Source: Isosphaera pallida ATCC 43644
GTDB lineage: Bacteria; Planctomycetota; Planctomycetia; Isosphaerales; Isosphaeraceae
Direction: 5' to 3'
DNA length: 64,000 nucleotides
Assembly: GCF_000186345.1 (NCBI RefSeq)
Contig: NC_014962.1
Location: 2,942,450 to 3,006,449, forward strand
Shown: positions 35,468-43,912 of the stretch, one piece after another
How positions within the stretch are numbered: position 1 is the stretch's first letter
How the letters are laid out: every line of letters begins with the position of its first letter
Made by a program: the position numbers and the translations under genes
Notes under the pieces: generated by a model
Databases searched by the model: none
The model's input: the letters and a program-made list of their open reading frames with translations, nothing else
What the model was told of the DNA's origin: nothing

Positions 35468-36563
35468 CGGGACGAGATCCTCCACAACGAGAGGGTGGCC
35501 GACGAATTCGAACCGGGAAGACCAACACGAACACCGGGCGGAACCCAACGGCTTGAGCGTCCGACCACTCGTTCAGCAACCAAACATCATCCAAACTCAA
35601 CCAATCGGATAACGAGCGACTCGGCCAACGCGAGCGATGAATCGCCAGGGTCAGCCGATCCCTCGCTCGAATTGTATCACCCGAGAGGAACACGGGCCAT
35701 TTCCAGGCTTCCGCTTCATCCCAGCGACGCGCTTTGGCGCGATCGAAACGATTTCGTCTGGGATCATCGCCGCGATCGGATAGCCAAACCGGATCGCCAA
35801 CCGATCGGCCGATCCGACCCCAGCCGGCCCAGCGCGTTGAAATTGAAATTCTGGACTAACTTGACAACCGGGGATCGCGGCGGCTATGTTCAGCTTCGAC
35901 GGTTTGAAACGCCCGTGCGGGTCCGATCCGCGCGAAGACCGTTTCAATGTCGTCGCGCGTCCGTGGAGCAAGGTGAGACCACGATTCGATCCACCGCGTT
36001 TCGCAACTTGGACGATTGCGTGATCTCCGGGAACCCGGTGCAACTCCGGGACGGCCCCGCCGCCGTGACCAGGACCAATCCCCGCGTGTCTTTGTTAGGA
36101 AGGATTCATTCGCATCCCTCCAACTAAGCGCGGCGCGAACTTGACCGCTCGCCGTGGTCGTTCGCTCCGCCACGCCATTGCCGATCGGACCCGGCGAGAA
36201 GGCGCGACCCGCGGCCCTGGGAGTCGGAAGACCGACCTTGCTTCCTGTCCTGACGGCGCTCCCTGCGAGGGACGGGCTGCGTCGTCGCGGTGGAATCGGT
36301 TTGGAGAGGTCGGTCGTTGGCGTTTGGGGTCGTATTCCTTCCCCCACGCCCGTCGTCTGTCGTCCGAGCCGTTCGGCCGTTATGTCACGCGGTTTTCCTA
36401 GGAAAGGATCGATTCGGCTCGGCTTCATCCGCTTGCCACATTGATTGGAACGAGCGCGTGTGGCTTCACATGGCGTCTTGACCAGTCATGTCGCGCTGCG
36501 CTGTGGTCACCTCGGCCAATGCCGTCGCCCTAGAGCGCTGCGGGGGCAACCGTCGAGCTAATC
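35468..36563. other. Long intergenic region, no gene recognised
   Basis: About 1.1 kb between a minus-strand gene and the DUF1559 gene. A 210-codon plus-strand frame covers 35495-36127 but is mostly polar, has no ribosome binding site and no recognisable domain, so I leave it out. No tRNA, repeat or clear terminator seen. Confidence 0.45.
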
Positions 36564-37439
36564 GTGTTTCAAAGCATGTGGATTCCACGTCTTTCTCGGG
36601 CCAACCCGCCCTTCCAAACAACCGGCGCTGGTAACGCAGCGCCTCCCAAGATTCAGCCCCCCAGTCGGGTTGGGTTCACGCTGATTGAATTGTTGGTGGT
36701 CATCGCCATCATCGCCGTGCTGATCGGATTGTTGTTGCCCGCGGTCCAGGCAGCGCGACAGGCGGCGCGTCAGGGGCAATGCTTGAACAATCTGAGACAA
36801 ATCGGGATCGCCATGCATGGCTACCACGGCACCTACGCCTACCTGCCGCCAGGTGGTTGGGAGTGGCGGCCGTTCAACAACCGAACTCGTAAGCAACTGG
36901 CTTGGTCGGCGTTGATTCTGCCTTGGCTAGAGCAGCAACCCCTGGCCACCTCGCTGAACCTGGGTCTTGCCTTCGACCACGCCGGCAACGCCACTGCCGC
37001 GGCCACGGTGTTGATGGTCTACCTCTGCCCCGAAGGCCCGCGGGGGACCAGCCTCACCGAGGGGCGCGGCTCCTGCGACTATGGCGGCATCTTCGGCGAG
37101 CGGATCACCTCGCCTAACAACCCACCCAAAGGGGCGATGCTCTACGACAGACCGTTGCGGCTGGTTCAAATCAAGGATGGCACCTCCACCACCTTGATCG
37201 TCAGCGAGGACACCGGCTGGCCCGACGGCCAGTGGATCAACGCCCGCAATGTTTTCGATCAGGCGTTCGCCATCAACGCCGCGCCCCCGTTCGAGAACGA
37301 CATTCGTAGCAACCACCCTGGCGGAGCCAACGGGTTGTTCGCCGACGGCTCGGCACGGTTCCTCAAGGAAACGATGAACCTCAGAACCCTCGCCGCCATT
37401 TGCACCCGCGCCGGGGGCGAGATCGTCGGCGAGTTCTGA
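36564..37439 (+). CDS. DUF1559 pseudopilin-like protein (prepilin-type N-terminus, H-X9-DG C-terminus)
   Basis: 291 residues. After a 35-residue leader comes the type IV prepilin signature [20 protein letters not shown], with cleavage expected after the Gly before FTLIE, followed by [20 protein letters not shown]. The DUF1559 domain continues ([20 protein letters not shown]) and ends with the family's C-terminal H-x9-D-G motif: [18 protein letters not shown] (about 250-268). These proteins are a huge planctomycete-specific pseudopilin family, thought to be assembled by a type II secretion or pilus-like apparatus. The leader is longer than usual, so an internal start is possible, though no better ribosome binding site is seen. 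A hairpin follows at 37489. Confidence 0.92.
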   Translation: MFQSMWIPRLSRANPPFQTTGAGNAAPPKIQPPSRVGFTLIELLVVIAIIAVLIGLLLPAVQAARQAARQGQCLNNLRQIGIAMHGYHGTYAYLPPGGWEWRPFNNRTRKQLAWSALILPWLEQQPLATSLNLGLAFDHAGNATAAATVLMVYLCPEGPRGTSLTEGRGSCDYGGIFGERITSPNNPPKGAMLYDRPLRLVQIKDGTSTTLIVSEDTGWPDGQWINARNVFDQAFAINAAPPFENDIRSNHPGGANGLFADGSARFLKETMNLRTLAAICTRAGGEIVGEF

Positions 37440-37488
37440 GTCCGAGTCGATCGTCGTCAAAACAGGAGAACGGAGTCTTGTCCGGTCG

Positions 37489-37511
37489 ATCTCCTCCCAC
37501 TCGGAGGAGAT
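37489..37511 (+). terminator. Perfect 9-bp hairpin between the DUF1559 gene and the DUF4465-like gene
   Basis: ATCTCCTCC at 37489-37497 pairs with GGAGGAGAT at 37503-37511 around a five-base loop. It lies 50 bases after the DUF1559 stop. No T run follows, so it could be a weak terminator, an RNA-stability element or a protein site. The arms contain GGAGGAG, a Shine-Dalgarno-like sequence. Confidence 0.4.
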
Positions 37512-37624
37512 TCGGCCGCGATCTCTCTGCGCGCCGTTGCGCTAGTGAGATTCGTGTCATCGCCGTCTCCAAACCCACACAGGGTTTTCCTCAACACAAA
37601 ACCCAATCACAAGGGATCCCCATC

Positions 37625-38446
37625 ATGCGTTGCTTTGCCCCACGATGGCTCGCCGTTGCGGCCCTCATAGTCGCCACCGCCCCTATGACCCGTGCTGAGA
37701 CGGTCGTAGTCGATTTCGACGAACTGGTTGTTCCTAGTACGGGCTTCGTCAACAACTCTGATCCTGGCTTCACCAGCGGCGGGGTGTTCTTCAACAACAA
37801 CTTTACCGACTTCGGATTCTTCACCGCGTGGTACGGCTGGTCGTACTCGAATGTGAACGACACGACCACCCCCGGATTCCTGAATCAGTACGCCGCGATC
37901 ACCGGGACCGACTTTTCGGGCACGGGCAACTACGCAGTGGCCTACTCGTTCGCCGAAGACGGGCGGGTGGCGTTTCTCAACCTGCCAGTGGGCTTCAACC
38001 CGGTCTCGGCCCGAATCACCAACACGACCTACGCCTTTTACTCGATCCGCGATGGTGACCAGTTCGCCACCGCCTTCAGCGACGGCGACTTCTTCCGGTT
38101 GGACATCGTGGGCTACGACGACCTAAACGCCACCGGCAACGAGATCGGCACGGTTGAATTCTTCCTGGCCGACTACCGCAACGGCGGCAGCCTGATTGTC
38201 AACACCTGGGAGTTGGTCGATCTTTCCAGCCTAGCCGGCGCGCGTAGTCTGGGAATCCGGTTTTTCTCGACCGACACCGGTCCGTTCGGAATCAACACGC
38301 CGGCCTATTTTGCGATGGACAACTTCACATTGTTCCGTCCGCTTGACGACGCGATTCCCGAACCCTCGGCCATCCTCCTGACCGCGATCGTCGTCGCGGC
38401 GGCGGGATGGAGAGCCGCGCCGCGCCGCCAACGTCCCCAAGCCTGA
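37625..38446 (+). CDS. DUF4465-like secreted protein with PEP-CTERM-type sorting tail
   Basis: 273 residues from the ATG at 37625, which follows AAGGGATCCCCATC. Signal peptide: RWLAVAALIVATAPMTRAET. The mature part reads VVVDFDELVVPSTGFVNNSD, then AWYGWSYSNVNDTTTPGFLN and NTTYAFYSIRDGDQFA, the pattern I associate with DUF4465 (a secreted beta-sandwich). The C-terminus has FRPLDDAIPEPSAILLTAI, followed by a hydrophobic helix and then an Arg-rich end (APRRQRPQA): a PEP-CTERM-like exosortase recognition tail with IPEPS in place of VPEPS. It would be exported, cut by exosortase and attached or released at the surface. It is followed after about 120 bases by a second gene with almost the same tail. 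Confidence 0.82.
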   Translation: MRCFAPRWLAVAALIVATAPMTRAETVVVDFDELVVPSTGFVNNSDPGFTSGGVFFNNNFTDFGFFTAWYGWSYSNVNDTTTPGFLNQYAAITGTDFSGTGNYAVAYSFAEDGRVAFLNLPVGFNPVSARITNTTYAFYSIRDGDQFATAFSDGDFFRLDIVGYDDLNATGNEIGTVEFFLADYRNGGSLIVNTWELVDLSSLAGARSLGIRFFSTDTGPFGINTPAYFAMDNFTLFRPLDDAIPEPSAILLTAIVVAAAGWRAAPRRQRPQA

Positions 38447-38567
38447 CCACGCCCCCCCACTTCTCCCTTCACCGCCATCCCACCACCCTAACCACACTCA
38501 ACCCGGTTGGCCAACAGGGTCGGAAAGTCCTTGGCTAACCTTGCTGCCTGTTTCATGAGGGTATTCA

Positions 38568-39608
38568 ATGACAGTGACTCGCGCATCAAAGTCTATTCTC
38601 TTATCCTTGATTAGTCTTGGCGGATTGGCGGTCGTGCCGCTAACCACCCACGCCGAAATCTTTTCGAGTTTTCAGGGGGTGACCCCTGGCGCGCCGGACA
38701 ATCCGATTCCCCGATCGGCCCTTTCGGTATGGGAGACCACTGTGGTGGAGTACCGACCCGCACCGGGCGTGGGCGCGGCATTCACTTCGCCCACCACTGG
38801 GTTTGGCTCGCTTGGGGATCTGTACAGTCCAGTCACTCGTCCAGATGGGCCCAACATCCCGTTCGACCGCCGGTTCCATCCTGAACCGGGCACCTCGCCG
38901 CCGTTTCATCCCGGCGGGCCGTTCAACGGAAACATCTTCGACCTGACCGATAATTATGGGTTCATTGGCATTGACCAACCCGGCTCGATCACTTTGGGGT
39001 TCGGTGTGGCGATCATCAATGGGCCGGGCCACGACTTCGCCGTCTTCGAGAACGGCTTTCAATTCGGCGGCCCCCACAGCCTGTTCGCCGAGTTGGCTTA
39101 TGTCGAAGTCTCAACCGACGGCCTGAATTTCGCCCGCTTCGCTTCGATCTCGCTCAACACTGCTCCCACCGCCACGGCGGGCACCTTCCAGGGCTACGAC
39201 GTGCGCAATATCTACAACCTCGCGGGCAAACACGCCACTAACTGGGGCACCCCGTTCGATTTGGAGGAGTTGACCAGCCACCCGCTCACCCAGGCGGGCC
39301 TGCTCGACCTCATGAATGTTCGGTTCGTTCGATTGGTGGATGTGGTGGGATCCGGCGAATTGCTAGACAACAGCGGCAATCCGGTCCCCGGAATCGCCCG
39401 CGATTCGGAAGGACGGCCGATTTTGGATAACTGGGTGACCTTCAACTCGGGCGGCTTCGATTATCTGGGGTTGCCCACCGGCGCAGTGGGGGTCGTCCAT
39501 TTCCGCCCGCTGGACGACGCGATTCCCGAACCCTCGGGACTTTTCCTGGCGGCGATCGCCGTCGCGGCGATGGCGCGACGGATCGTCCAACGCCGCCATA
39601 GGGGTTGA
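38568..39608 (+). CDS. Secreted cell-surface protein with PEP-CTERM-type tail, partner of the DUF4465-like protein
   Basis: 346 residues. Signal peptide: KSILLSLISLGGLAVVPLTT to HAE. The core has GPGHDFAVFENGFQF and AELAYVEVSTDGLNFARFAS, which I know from a family of 'cell surface' beta-rich proteins found beside DUF4465 proteins in several phyla. The C-terminus FRPLDDAIPEPSGLFLAAIA, a hydrophobic helix, and RRIVQRRHRG form a PEP-CTERM-like signal nearly identical to that of the gene just upstream. The DNA encoding DDAIPEPS is identical in both genes, suggesting tail duplication or gene conversion. The pair is probably one operon; what they bind is unknown. Confidence 0.82.
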   Translation: MTVTRASKSILLSLISLGGLAVVPLTTHAEIFSSFQGVTPGAPDNPIPRSALSVWETTVVEYRPAPGVGAAFTSPTTGFGSLGDLYSPVTRPDGPNIPFDRRFHPEPGTSPPFHPGGPFNGNIFDLTDNYGFIGIDQPGSITLGFGVAIINGPGHDFAVFENGFQFGGPHSLFAELAYVEVSTDGLNFARFASISLNTAPTATAGTFQGYDVRNIYNLAGKHATNWGTPFDLEELTSHPLTQAGLLDLMNVRFVRLVDVVGSGELLDNSGNPVPGIARDSEGRPILDNWVTFNSGGFDYLGLPTGAVGVVHFRPLDDAIPEPSGLFLAAIAVAAMARRIVQRRHRG

Positions 39609-39632
39609 TGGGATTGGAATCGCAAGCCATGC

Positions 39633-39650
39633 ATCAGCGAATCCGCTGAT
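39633..39650. terminator. Small hairpin between convergent genes
   Basis: ATCAGCG (39633-39639) pairs with CGCTGAT (39644-39650) around a four-base loop, 25 bases after the surface-protein stop and before the end of the minus-strand gene at 39701. There is no T run; the terminator role is inferred from position only. Confidence 0.35.
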
Positions 39651-39700
39651 TCCGTGCCAAACCGCGTGACCACGTCCAGCCGCCCGAGGGGCGATTGGGA

Positions 39701-40054
39701 TCATTCCCGGTCGTCCATTCGGGCGTCGTCGTTGTTGTTGTCCAGGCGGTGGTACTGCAACACCGAGACGGCCTCAGAGGAAGGGATGGGCTCGGTCCAC
39801 TGGGTGTAGCCCCATCCCTCAGTCCGCACCCAAGACTCCAGCCAATCGCGTAGGCTGTCCCAGCCCACCGCGCGGCGGTCGAGGATCAAGCTCTGAATGG
39901 TCCCTTCGAGTTCAGACATCACCGCCACCGCCGGGCCGTGACGCTCCACCAGCGCCTCGCGCAGGCGTCCCAGGTCAATTCCTTCGGACTGACCCGGTGG
40001 AACGGCTTCCACAAGATGACTGCTTCCCACTCGGCGAAGCAATAGTTTGGGCAT
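39701..40054 (-). CDS. Hypothetical small protein
   Basis: 117 residues from the ATG at 40052-40054. It begins MPKLLLRRVGSSHLVEAVPP, continues with a helical middle (DLGRLREALVERHGPAVAVM) and a conserved-looking block DSLRDWLESWVRTEGWGYTQ, and ends in an Asp/Asn-rich tail (LDNNNDDARMDDRE). There is no signal peptide, membrane segment or metal motif. The ribosome binding site is weak (GGGACG). The reading frame extends upstream to 40522, but that part does not read as protein. I recognise no family, and the gene stands alone between convergent and divergent neighbours. Confidence 0.5.
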   Translation of the reverse strand: MPKLLLRRVGSSHLVEAVPPGQSEGIDLGRLREALVERHGPAVAVMSELEGTIQSLILDRRAVGWDSLRDWLESWVRTEGWGYTQWTEPIPSSEAVSVLQYHRLDNNNDDARMDDRE

Positions 40055-40679
40055 GGTCGTCGTCCCGTTGAGTGCCAGGGGATGAGGCAGCGGCGCGACA
40101 TCTTGGGACCGAAAACGTCGCAAACCCAGCCACCCAATCCCTACAATCGGCTTAACCCGAACCAAGCCGGCACGATTTGACACCCTACGATCCTGTCGAA
40201 TCGCTCGGGAGTCGTCAAGAATGCACAGCCGGATTGGGTGTCTCGACCGAATTGATGTGTAATCTGGGCAAATCCGGCCGAATCGCCCCATCGGGATGAT
40301 ACACTTCCTTCGACATCGCCCGTGGACTAGGCGCGATTGGTTCCCTAGGCGTCGTTGAAACGAGTCGTTCGCTTCAACACGACGCGATGCGATGAGGAAA
40401 CGCGAACGCGCCTCTGGTTGAGGGAAGACAGGGTTTGGTCTTCCCAACGTGGACGATGGGATGGAAGGGGAAGAATCGCCGCCCGCGCCAAGTTGAGCCG
40501 GGTCGAGTGCCGCCGCGCCCAACCCTGACTCGTGGTTGACGCGGAATGGAGCGTCCAGTCCGGATCGCCGTGGCGTTTCCTCCTTGAACCAATCCTATCG
40601 CGCCGCGACCGCCTCGGGTTGGCCGCCTCTCGCCGCGAGCATGTCAGGGAGGATCGCCGCGCCTTCGAGGTTTTCTGCC
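40055..40679. other. Divergent intergenic region before the YTV gene
   Basis: About 625 bases. No RNA gene or repeat recognised. GAGG at 40667-40670, about ten bases before the ATG at 40680, is the probable ribosome binding site of the YTV protein. Confidence 0.4.
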
Positions 40680-42224
40680 ATGACTCGCCCACGCCCTTCG
40701 CGGTTCCGATTCCGGGCCGCGCGGTTCGCGTTCCCTGGGGTTGCTGCCCTAGCGCTGACGGCTCTGGGAACGGCCCCTGCCTCCGCCTGTTACTGCGGCG
40801 CGACCCGGTTCAACGCGGTTCCGTCCTCCTATGCCGTGACCGCCTGTCAGACCGTCACGCTGGCTCCCCAATGTCACACCGTCACCCGCAACGTAGTGGA
40901 GACGGTGTTCCAGGATTGTCCCGTCACCGTTTACGAAACCCGTTACCGCGAAGAAATTCGCACCGAAACCTACAACGTCCAACGCCCCGTTTACGAGACC
41001 AGTCAGGTCGAACGCCGCTACACGGTCCAGCGTCCCGTCTACGAGACCACCAACACCGTGCGCAAATACACCGTCATGCGTCCGGTCTATCAGACCGAGC
41101 AACGCGAACGCCGCTACACGGTCCAGCGTCCCGTCTACGAGACCACCAACACCGTGCGCAAATACACCGTCATGCGTCCGGTCTATCAGACCGAGCAACG
41201 CGAACGCCGCTACACGGTCCAGCGTCCCGTCTACGAGACCACCAACACCGTGCGCAAATACACCGTCATGCGTCCGGTCTATCAGACCGAGCAACGCGAA
41301 CGCCGCTACACGGTCCAGCGTCCCGTCTACGAGACCACCAACACCGTGCGCAAATACACCGTCATGCGTCCGGTGGTCCAAACCCAGGTGGTTCGCCAAC
41401 CTTACACCGTGTACCGCCCGGTGATTGAAACTCGTCAAGTGGTTCAAGAATGTGGCGGGTTCGAGACTCAGTTGGTGGAGATTCCCGGTCGGATCAAGTG
41501 TCAGCGGGTCGTCGTGCACGATCCGTGCGGCCCGGTGGTCGCCACGGCGTTAGTACAGCGGCCCTCGCGTTTTGTTTGCCGACGGGTCTTCGTTTCCCGT
41601 CCAGTGGTGCGCGAAGTGCAGACCACCCGCTACGTCGCCGAGACCGCCTACCGCGAAGTTCCAGTCCAAACCTGCACCTATGTGGCCGAGGAACGCGAGG
41701 AAACCGTTCCGGTGACCACCTGCCGCATCGTCACCGAAGAACGGGTTGAACCCTATCAGGTGACTGTCTGCCGCATGGTGGCCGAGGAACGCGAGCAAAC
41801 CGTTCCGGTAACCACCTGTCGCATCGTCACCGAAGAACGGGTCGAACCCTATCAGGTAACCACCTGCCGCATGGTGGCCGAGGAACGCGAGCAAACCATT
41901 CCGGTGACCACCTGTCGCATCGTCACCGAAGAACGGGTTGAACCCTATCAGGTGACCGTCTGCCGCATGGTGGCCGAGGAACGCGAGGAAACCATTCCGG
42001 TGACCACCTGCCGCATGGTGGCCGAGGAACGGGTCGAGCGCGTACCGGTGACCACCTGCCGCATCGTCACCGAAACGCGAAGCCGTCAGGTCAAGGTTTA
42101 TGTGCCCGAGCGCGTGCCAGTCACGCTGATGCGACGAGTTTCCCGCCAGGTTCTCCGGCCGGTTGTGACCCAATCCTGCGTGATGGTTCCAGTAGTTCAA
42201 CCCGCCTGTTTGATCTGCCAATAA
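40680..42224 (+). CDS. Secreted YTV-repeat protein
   Basis: 514 residues from the ATG at 40680. Signal peptide: FAFPGVAALALTALGTAPAS with A-S-A cleavage before CYCG. The mature protein is almost entirely short repeats of about 16 residues. Residues 85-245 use units such as RYTVQRPVYETTNTVR and KYTVMRPVYQTEQRER, the planctomycete-specific YTV motif (Y-T-V-x-R-P-V-x-E/Q-T). Residues about 333-463 use a second type, VPVTTCRIVTEERVE and YQVTVCRMVAEERE. It ends VVQPACLICQ. Regular cysteines in the second array could crosslink. YTV proteins are predicted surface or wall structural proteins of Planctomycetes; none is functionally proven to my knowledge. The DNA of the first array is nearly perfect (separate entry). 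Confidence 0.9.
   Translation: MTRPRPSRFRFRAARFAFPGVAALALTALGTAPASACYCGATRFNAVPSSYAVTACQTVTLAPQCHTVTRNVVETVFQDCPVTVYETRYREEIRTETYNVQRPVYETSQVERRYTVQRPVYETTNTVRKYTVMRPVYQTEQRERRYTVQRPVYETTNTVRKYTVMRPVYQTEQRERRYTVQRPVYETTNTVRKYTVMRPVYQTEQRERRYTVQRPVYETTNTVRKYTVMRPVVQTQVVRQPYTVYRPVIETRQVVQECGGFETQLVEIPGRIKCQRVVVHDPCGPVVATALVQRPSRFVCRRVFVSRPVVREVQTTRYVAETAYREVPVQTCTYVAEEREETVPVTTCRIVTEERVEPYQVTVCRMVAEEREQTVPVTTCRIVTEERVEPYQVTTCRMVAEEREQTIPVTTCRIVTEERVEPYQVTVCRMVAEEREETIPVTTCRMVAEERVERVPVTTCRIVTETRSRQVKVYVPERVPVTLMRRVSRQVLRPVVTQSCVMVPVVQPACLICQ
41010..41372 (+). repeat. 96-bp coding tandem repeat within the YTV gene
   Basis: Three copies starting at 41010, 41106 and 41202 are identical base for base over 96 bp. 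A fourth from 41298 is identical until 41372, where it diverges. Each copy encodes 32 residues, that is, two 16-residue YTV units. Identity at third codon positions shows recent unequal exchange or gene conversion. Confidence 0.95.
41680..42070 (+). repeat. 48-bp-based coding repeats, second array of the YTV gene
   Basis: Roughly eight 16-residue units alternate between TCRIVTEERVEPYQVT and VCRMVAEERE(Q/E)T(V/I)PVT forms. The DNA copies are clearly related but carry scattered differences, so this array is older or less homogenised than the one at 41010-41372. Confidence 0.85.
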
Positions 42225-42353
42225 TCTCGACAACCTTCGACCCCCTCCCCGCGCGTTCCGGGTCAGCCTCAAGGCAAATCCGAGCCGCGGGGGTGGGGCG
42301 GACGGACGGACGGCAATAAACGGAGAAGGACATCGAGGGGAGGGAGTCCTGTG

Positions 42354-43766
42354 ATGCGGATGCCTTGGCGTTGGTTGATTCCGGTGTTGGGTTTGGGAAC
42401 CACGTTGCTGCTCTTGATGGGCTCTGAACCCGGAGCGGCGATGTTGGCTCTGGCCGTCACCGTGGCCGCGTCGATCCTGCTGGAATGGGTCGCGTGGCTT
42501 AAAGGTCGAACATCTCGGCATCCCGACACGGCGACCCTCACGCCATCCTCCCTCTCGGATCGGCTCGACCTGCGCCTCGATGGTCGCCACCACCTTCAAA
42601 GTTTGAAGGGATGCAAACGTGTTCCGAATACGTCCGATCCTCGTTGGTTTCGCTTCAATGGGCGTCGGCGGGACGACGCGGATCCACTCCAAAGGTCGTC
42701 GGCCTCCCTGACCCGTAACCGCCCCACCGTTCCCTGGACGTGGACCCCCCCTCCTCTATTGGGTCGTGTGGCAATCGCGTCGGCGTTCCTGGGCAAGGAT
42801 GGCCGCTCTTGGACCGACCGTGAAATCGCTCGCACCTTCGAGGCGGTTCTCAAGGCCGCCGATTGGCTAGCCGCTCAAGCCCGACGCTGGCGCGCTGCGG
42901 TGGAGTTCGTCGTGATCGACACCGCGTTTGTGTTCGACGACCCTATTGATGATCTTCCTAAAGCACTTGAACTTGTCGATTTTATGCACCAAACCCAACT
43001 GGCCGAAGCCGACGTAACCCAACTCGAACTCGCCGCCTTGAGCCGCGCGGCAGTAGGCTTAGGATTTACCGACCTTTACGATTGGTTCGGCTGGACCCGC
43101 GTGGCGCTGGAACAGTCGCTCGCCACTGCGCGTCACCATCTTCAACCATCATCGGAATCCACGATCGGGCTGGATGACGCATCTCGACTATTGAACGTGG
43201 ATCGAGTGGTGTGGCTGATCCACCCGATGAGGGCCGGCCAATCGGTGGCGTTGCCGATTGATCAGGTCCGCCTTCCCGAGGTGCATGTGGCGATTTGTCG
43301 GGCCGTGGAGGATGACCAAGCTGGTCCGGTCCTCGACGCCGTCAAACCCGACCCAGTGACGATGGCCCATGAGCTGCTTCACCTCTTCGGCGCGACCGAC
43401 AAGTACGGTCTGCCGCTTACCGCGTTCGAAGGGGACGGGGTGACTCCTCGGGACATCATGAGGCTGGACCTGCAACGTCTCTCGGCGTTGAGGATCGATC
43501 GCGCCACCGCCGGGGAACTCGGTTGGCGAACGGACCAGGACCCGATCGACGATTCTGCCCCCCCGCCTCTCTCCTCTCGAAGACGACGCCCCTCCCGGTC
43601 TTCGCGTCGCGGCCCCAAACGTCGCGGCCGTTCTTCCCGGCCCACGTCGGATCACCTATCCTTCGCCTCGTTTGAGTCCGAAAGCGCCACGGCGTGCGAC
43701 CATCCCACAGCCCCGCCAGAGGATTTCTCCAACCAGACGGTTCCCCACCCGCCCGCAGCGCACTAA
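42354..43766 (+). CDS. Putative membrane-anchored zinc metallopeptidase-like protein (HExxHxxGxxD)
   Basis: 470 residues from the ATG at 42354, which has GGGAGGGAG about seven bases upstream. Two membrane helices lie at about 8-24 (IPVLGLGTTLLLLMG) and 27-46. Residues 120-260 are helical (WTDREIARTFEAVLKAADWL). At about 338 stands MAHELLHLFGATDKYG, which matches H-E-x-x-H-x-x-G-x-x-D, the metzincin-like zinc motif with Asp as third ligand. After about 395 the sequence becomes an Arg/Ser/Pro-rich tail. The substrate is unknown; the fold assignment rests on one motif. The FHA-kinase gene follows after about 150 bases on the same strand, so the two may be linked. Confidence 0.65.
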   Translation: MRMPWRWLIPVLGLGTTLLLLMGSEPGAAMLALAVTVAASILLEWVAWLKGRTSRHPDTATLTPSSLSDRLDLRLDGRHHLQSLKGCKRVPNTSDPRWFRFNGRRRDDADPLQRSSASLTRNRPTVPWTWTPPPLLGRVAIASAFLGKDGRSWTDREIARTFEAVLKAADWLAAQARRWRAAVEFVVIDTAFVFDDPIDDLPKALELVDFMHQTQLAEADVTQLELAALSRAAVGLGFTDLYDWFGWTRVALEQSLATARHHLQPSSESTIGLDDASRLLNVDRVVWLIHPMRAGQSVALPIDQVRLPEVHVAICRAVEDDQAGPVLDAVKPDPVTMAHELLHLFGATDKYGLPLTAFEGDGVTPRDIMRLDLQRLSALRIDRATAGELGWRTDQDPIDDSAPPPLSSRRRRPSRSSRRGPKRRGRSSRPTSDHLSFASFESESATACDHPTAPPEDFSNQTVPHPPAAH

Positions 43767-43912
43767 ACTTTCCCTTGGGATCGCGCTCACGGAGGTCGAT
43801 TCGCATGGCCGGCTCTCAGACGAAGCGTCCTCTCCCGACAGCTTCTCCCCCCGGTCATCAAAGCGCGACCCTCTAAGCATTTCGGCGAGTGTCGATTGGA
43901 TCGGGCGTTACG

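Noticed and set aside
35495-36127. 210-codon plus-strand frame in the 1.1-kb gap before the DUF1559 gene
   Set aside because: Polar, featureless translation, no ribosome binding site and no recognisable domain.
40749-41519. 256-codon antisense frame over the first YTV array
   Set aside because: It exists because the repeated codons avoid stops on the other strand; the plus-strand protein has a signal peptide and known YTV motifs.
41550-42692. 380-codon antisense frame over the second YTV array
   Set aside because: Same cause; His/Gly-rich repeats with no ribosome binding site, overlapping the real YTV gene and the start of the next gene.
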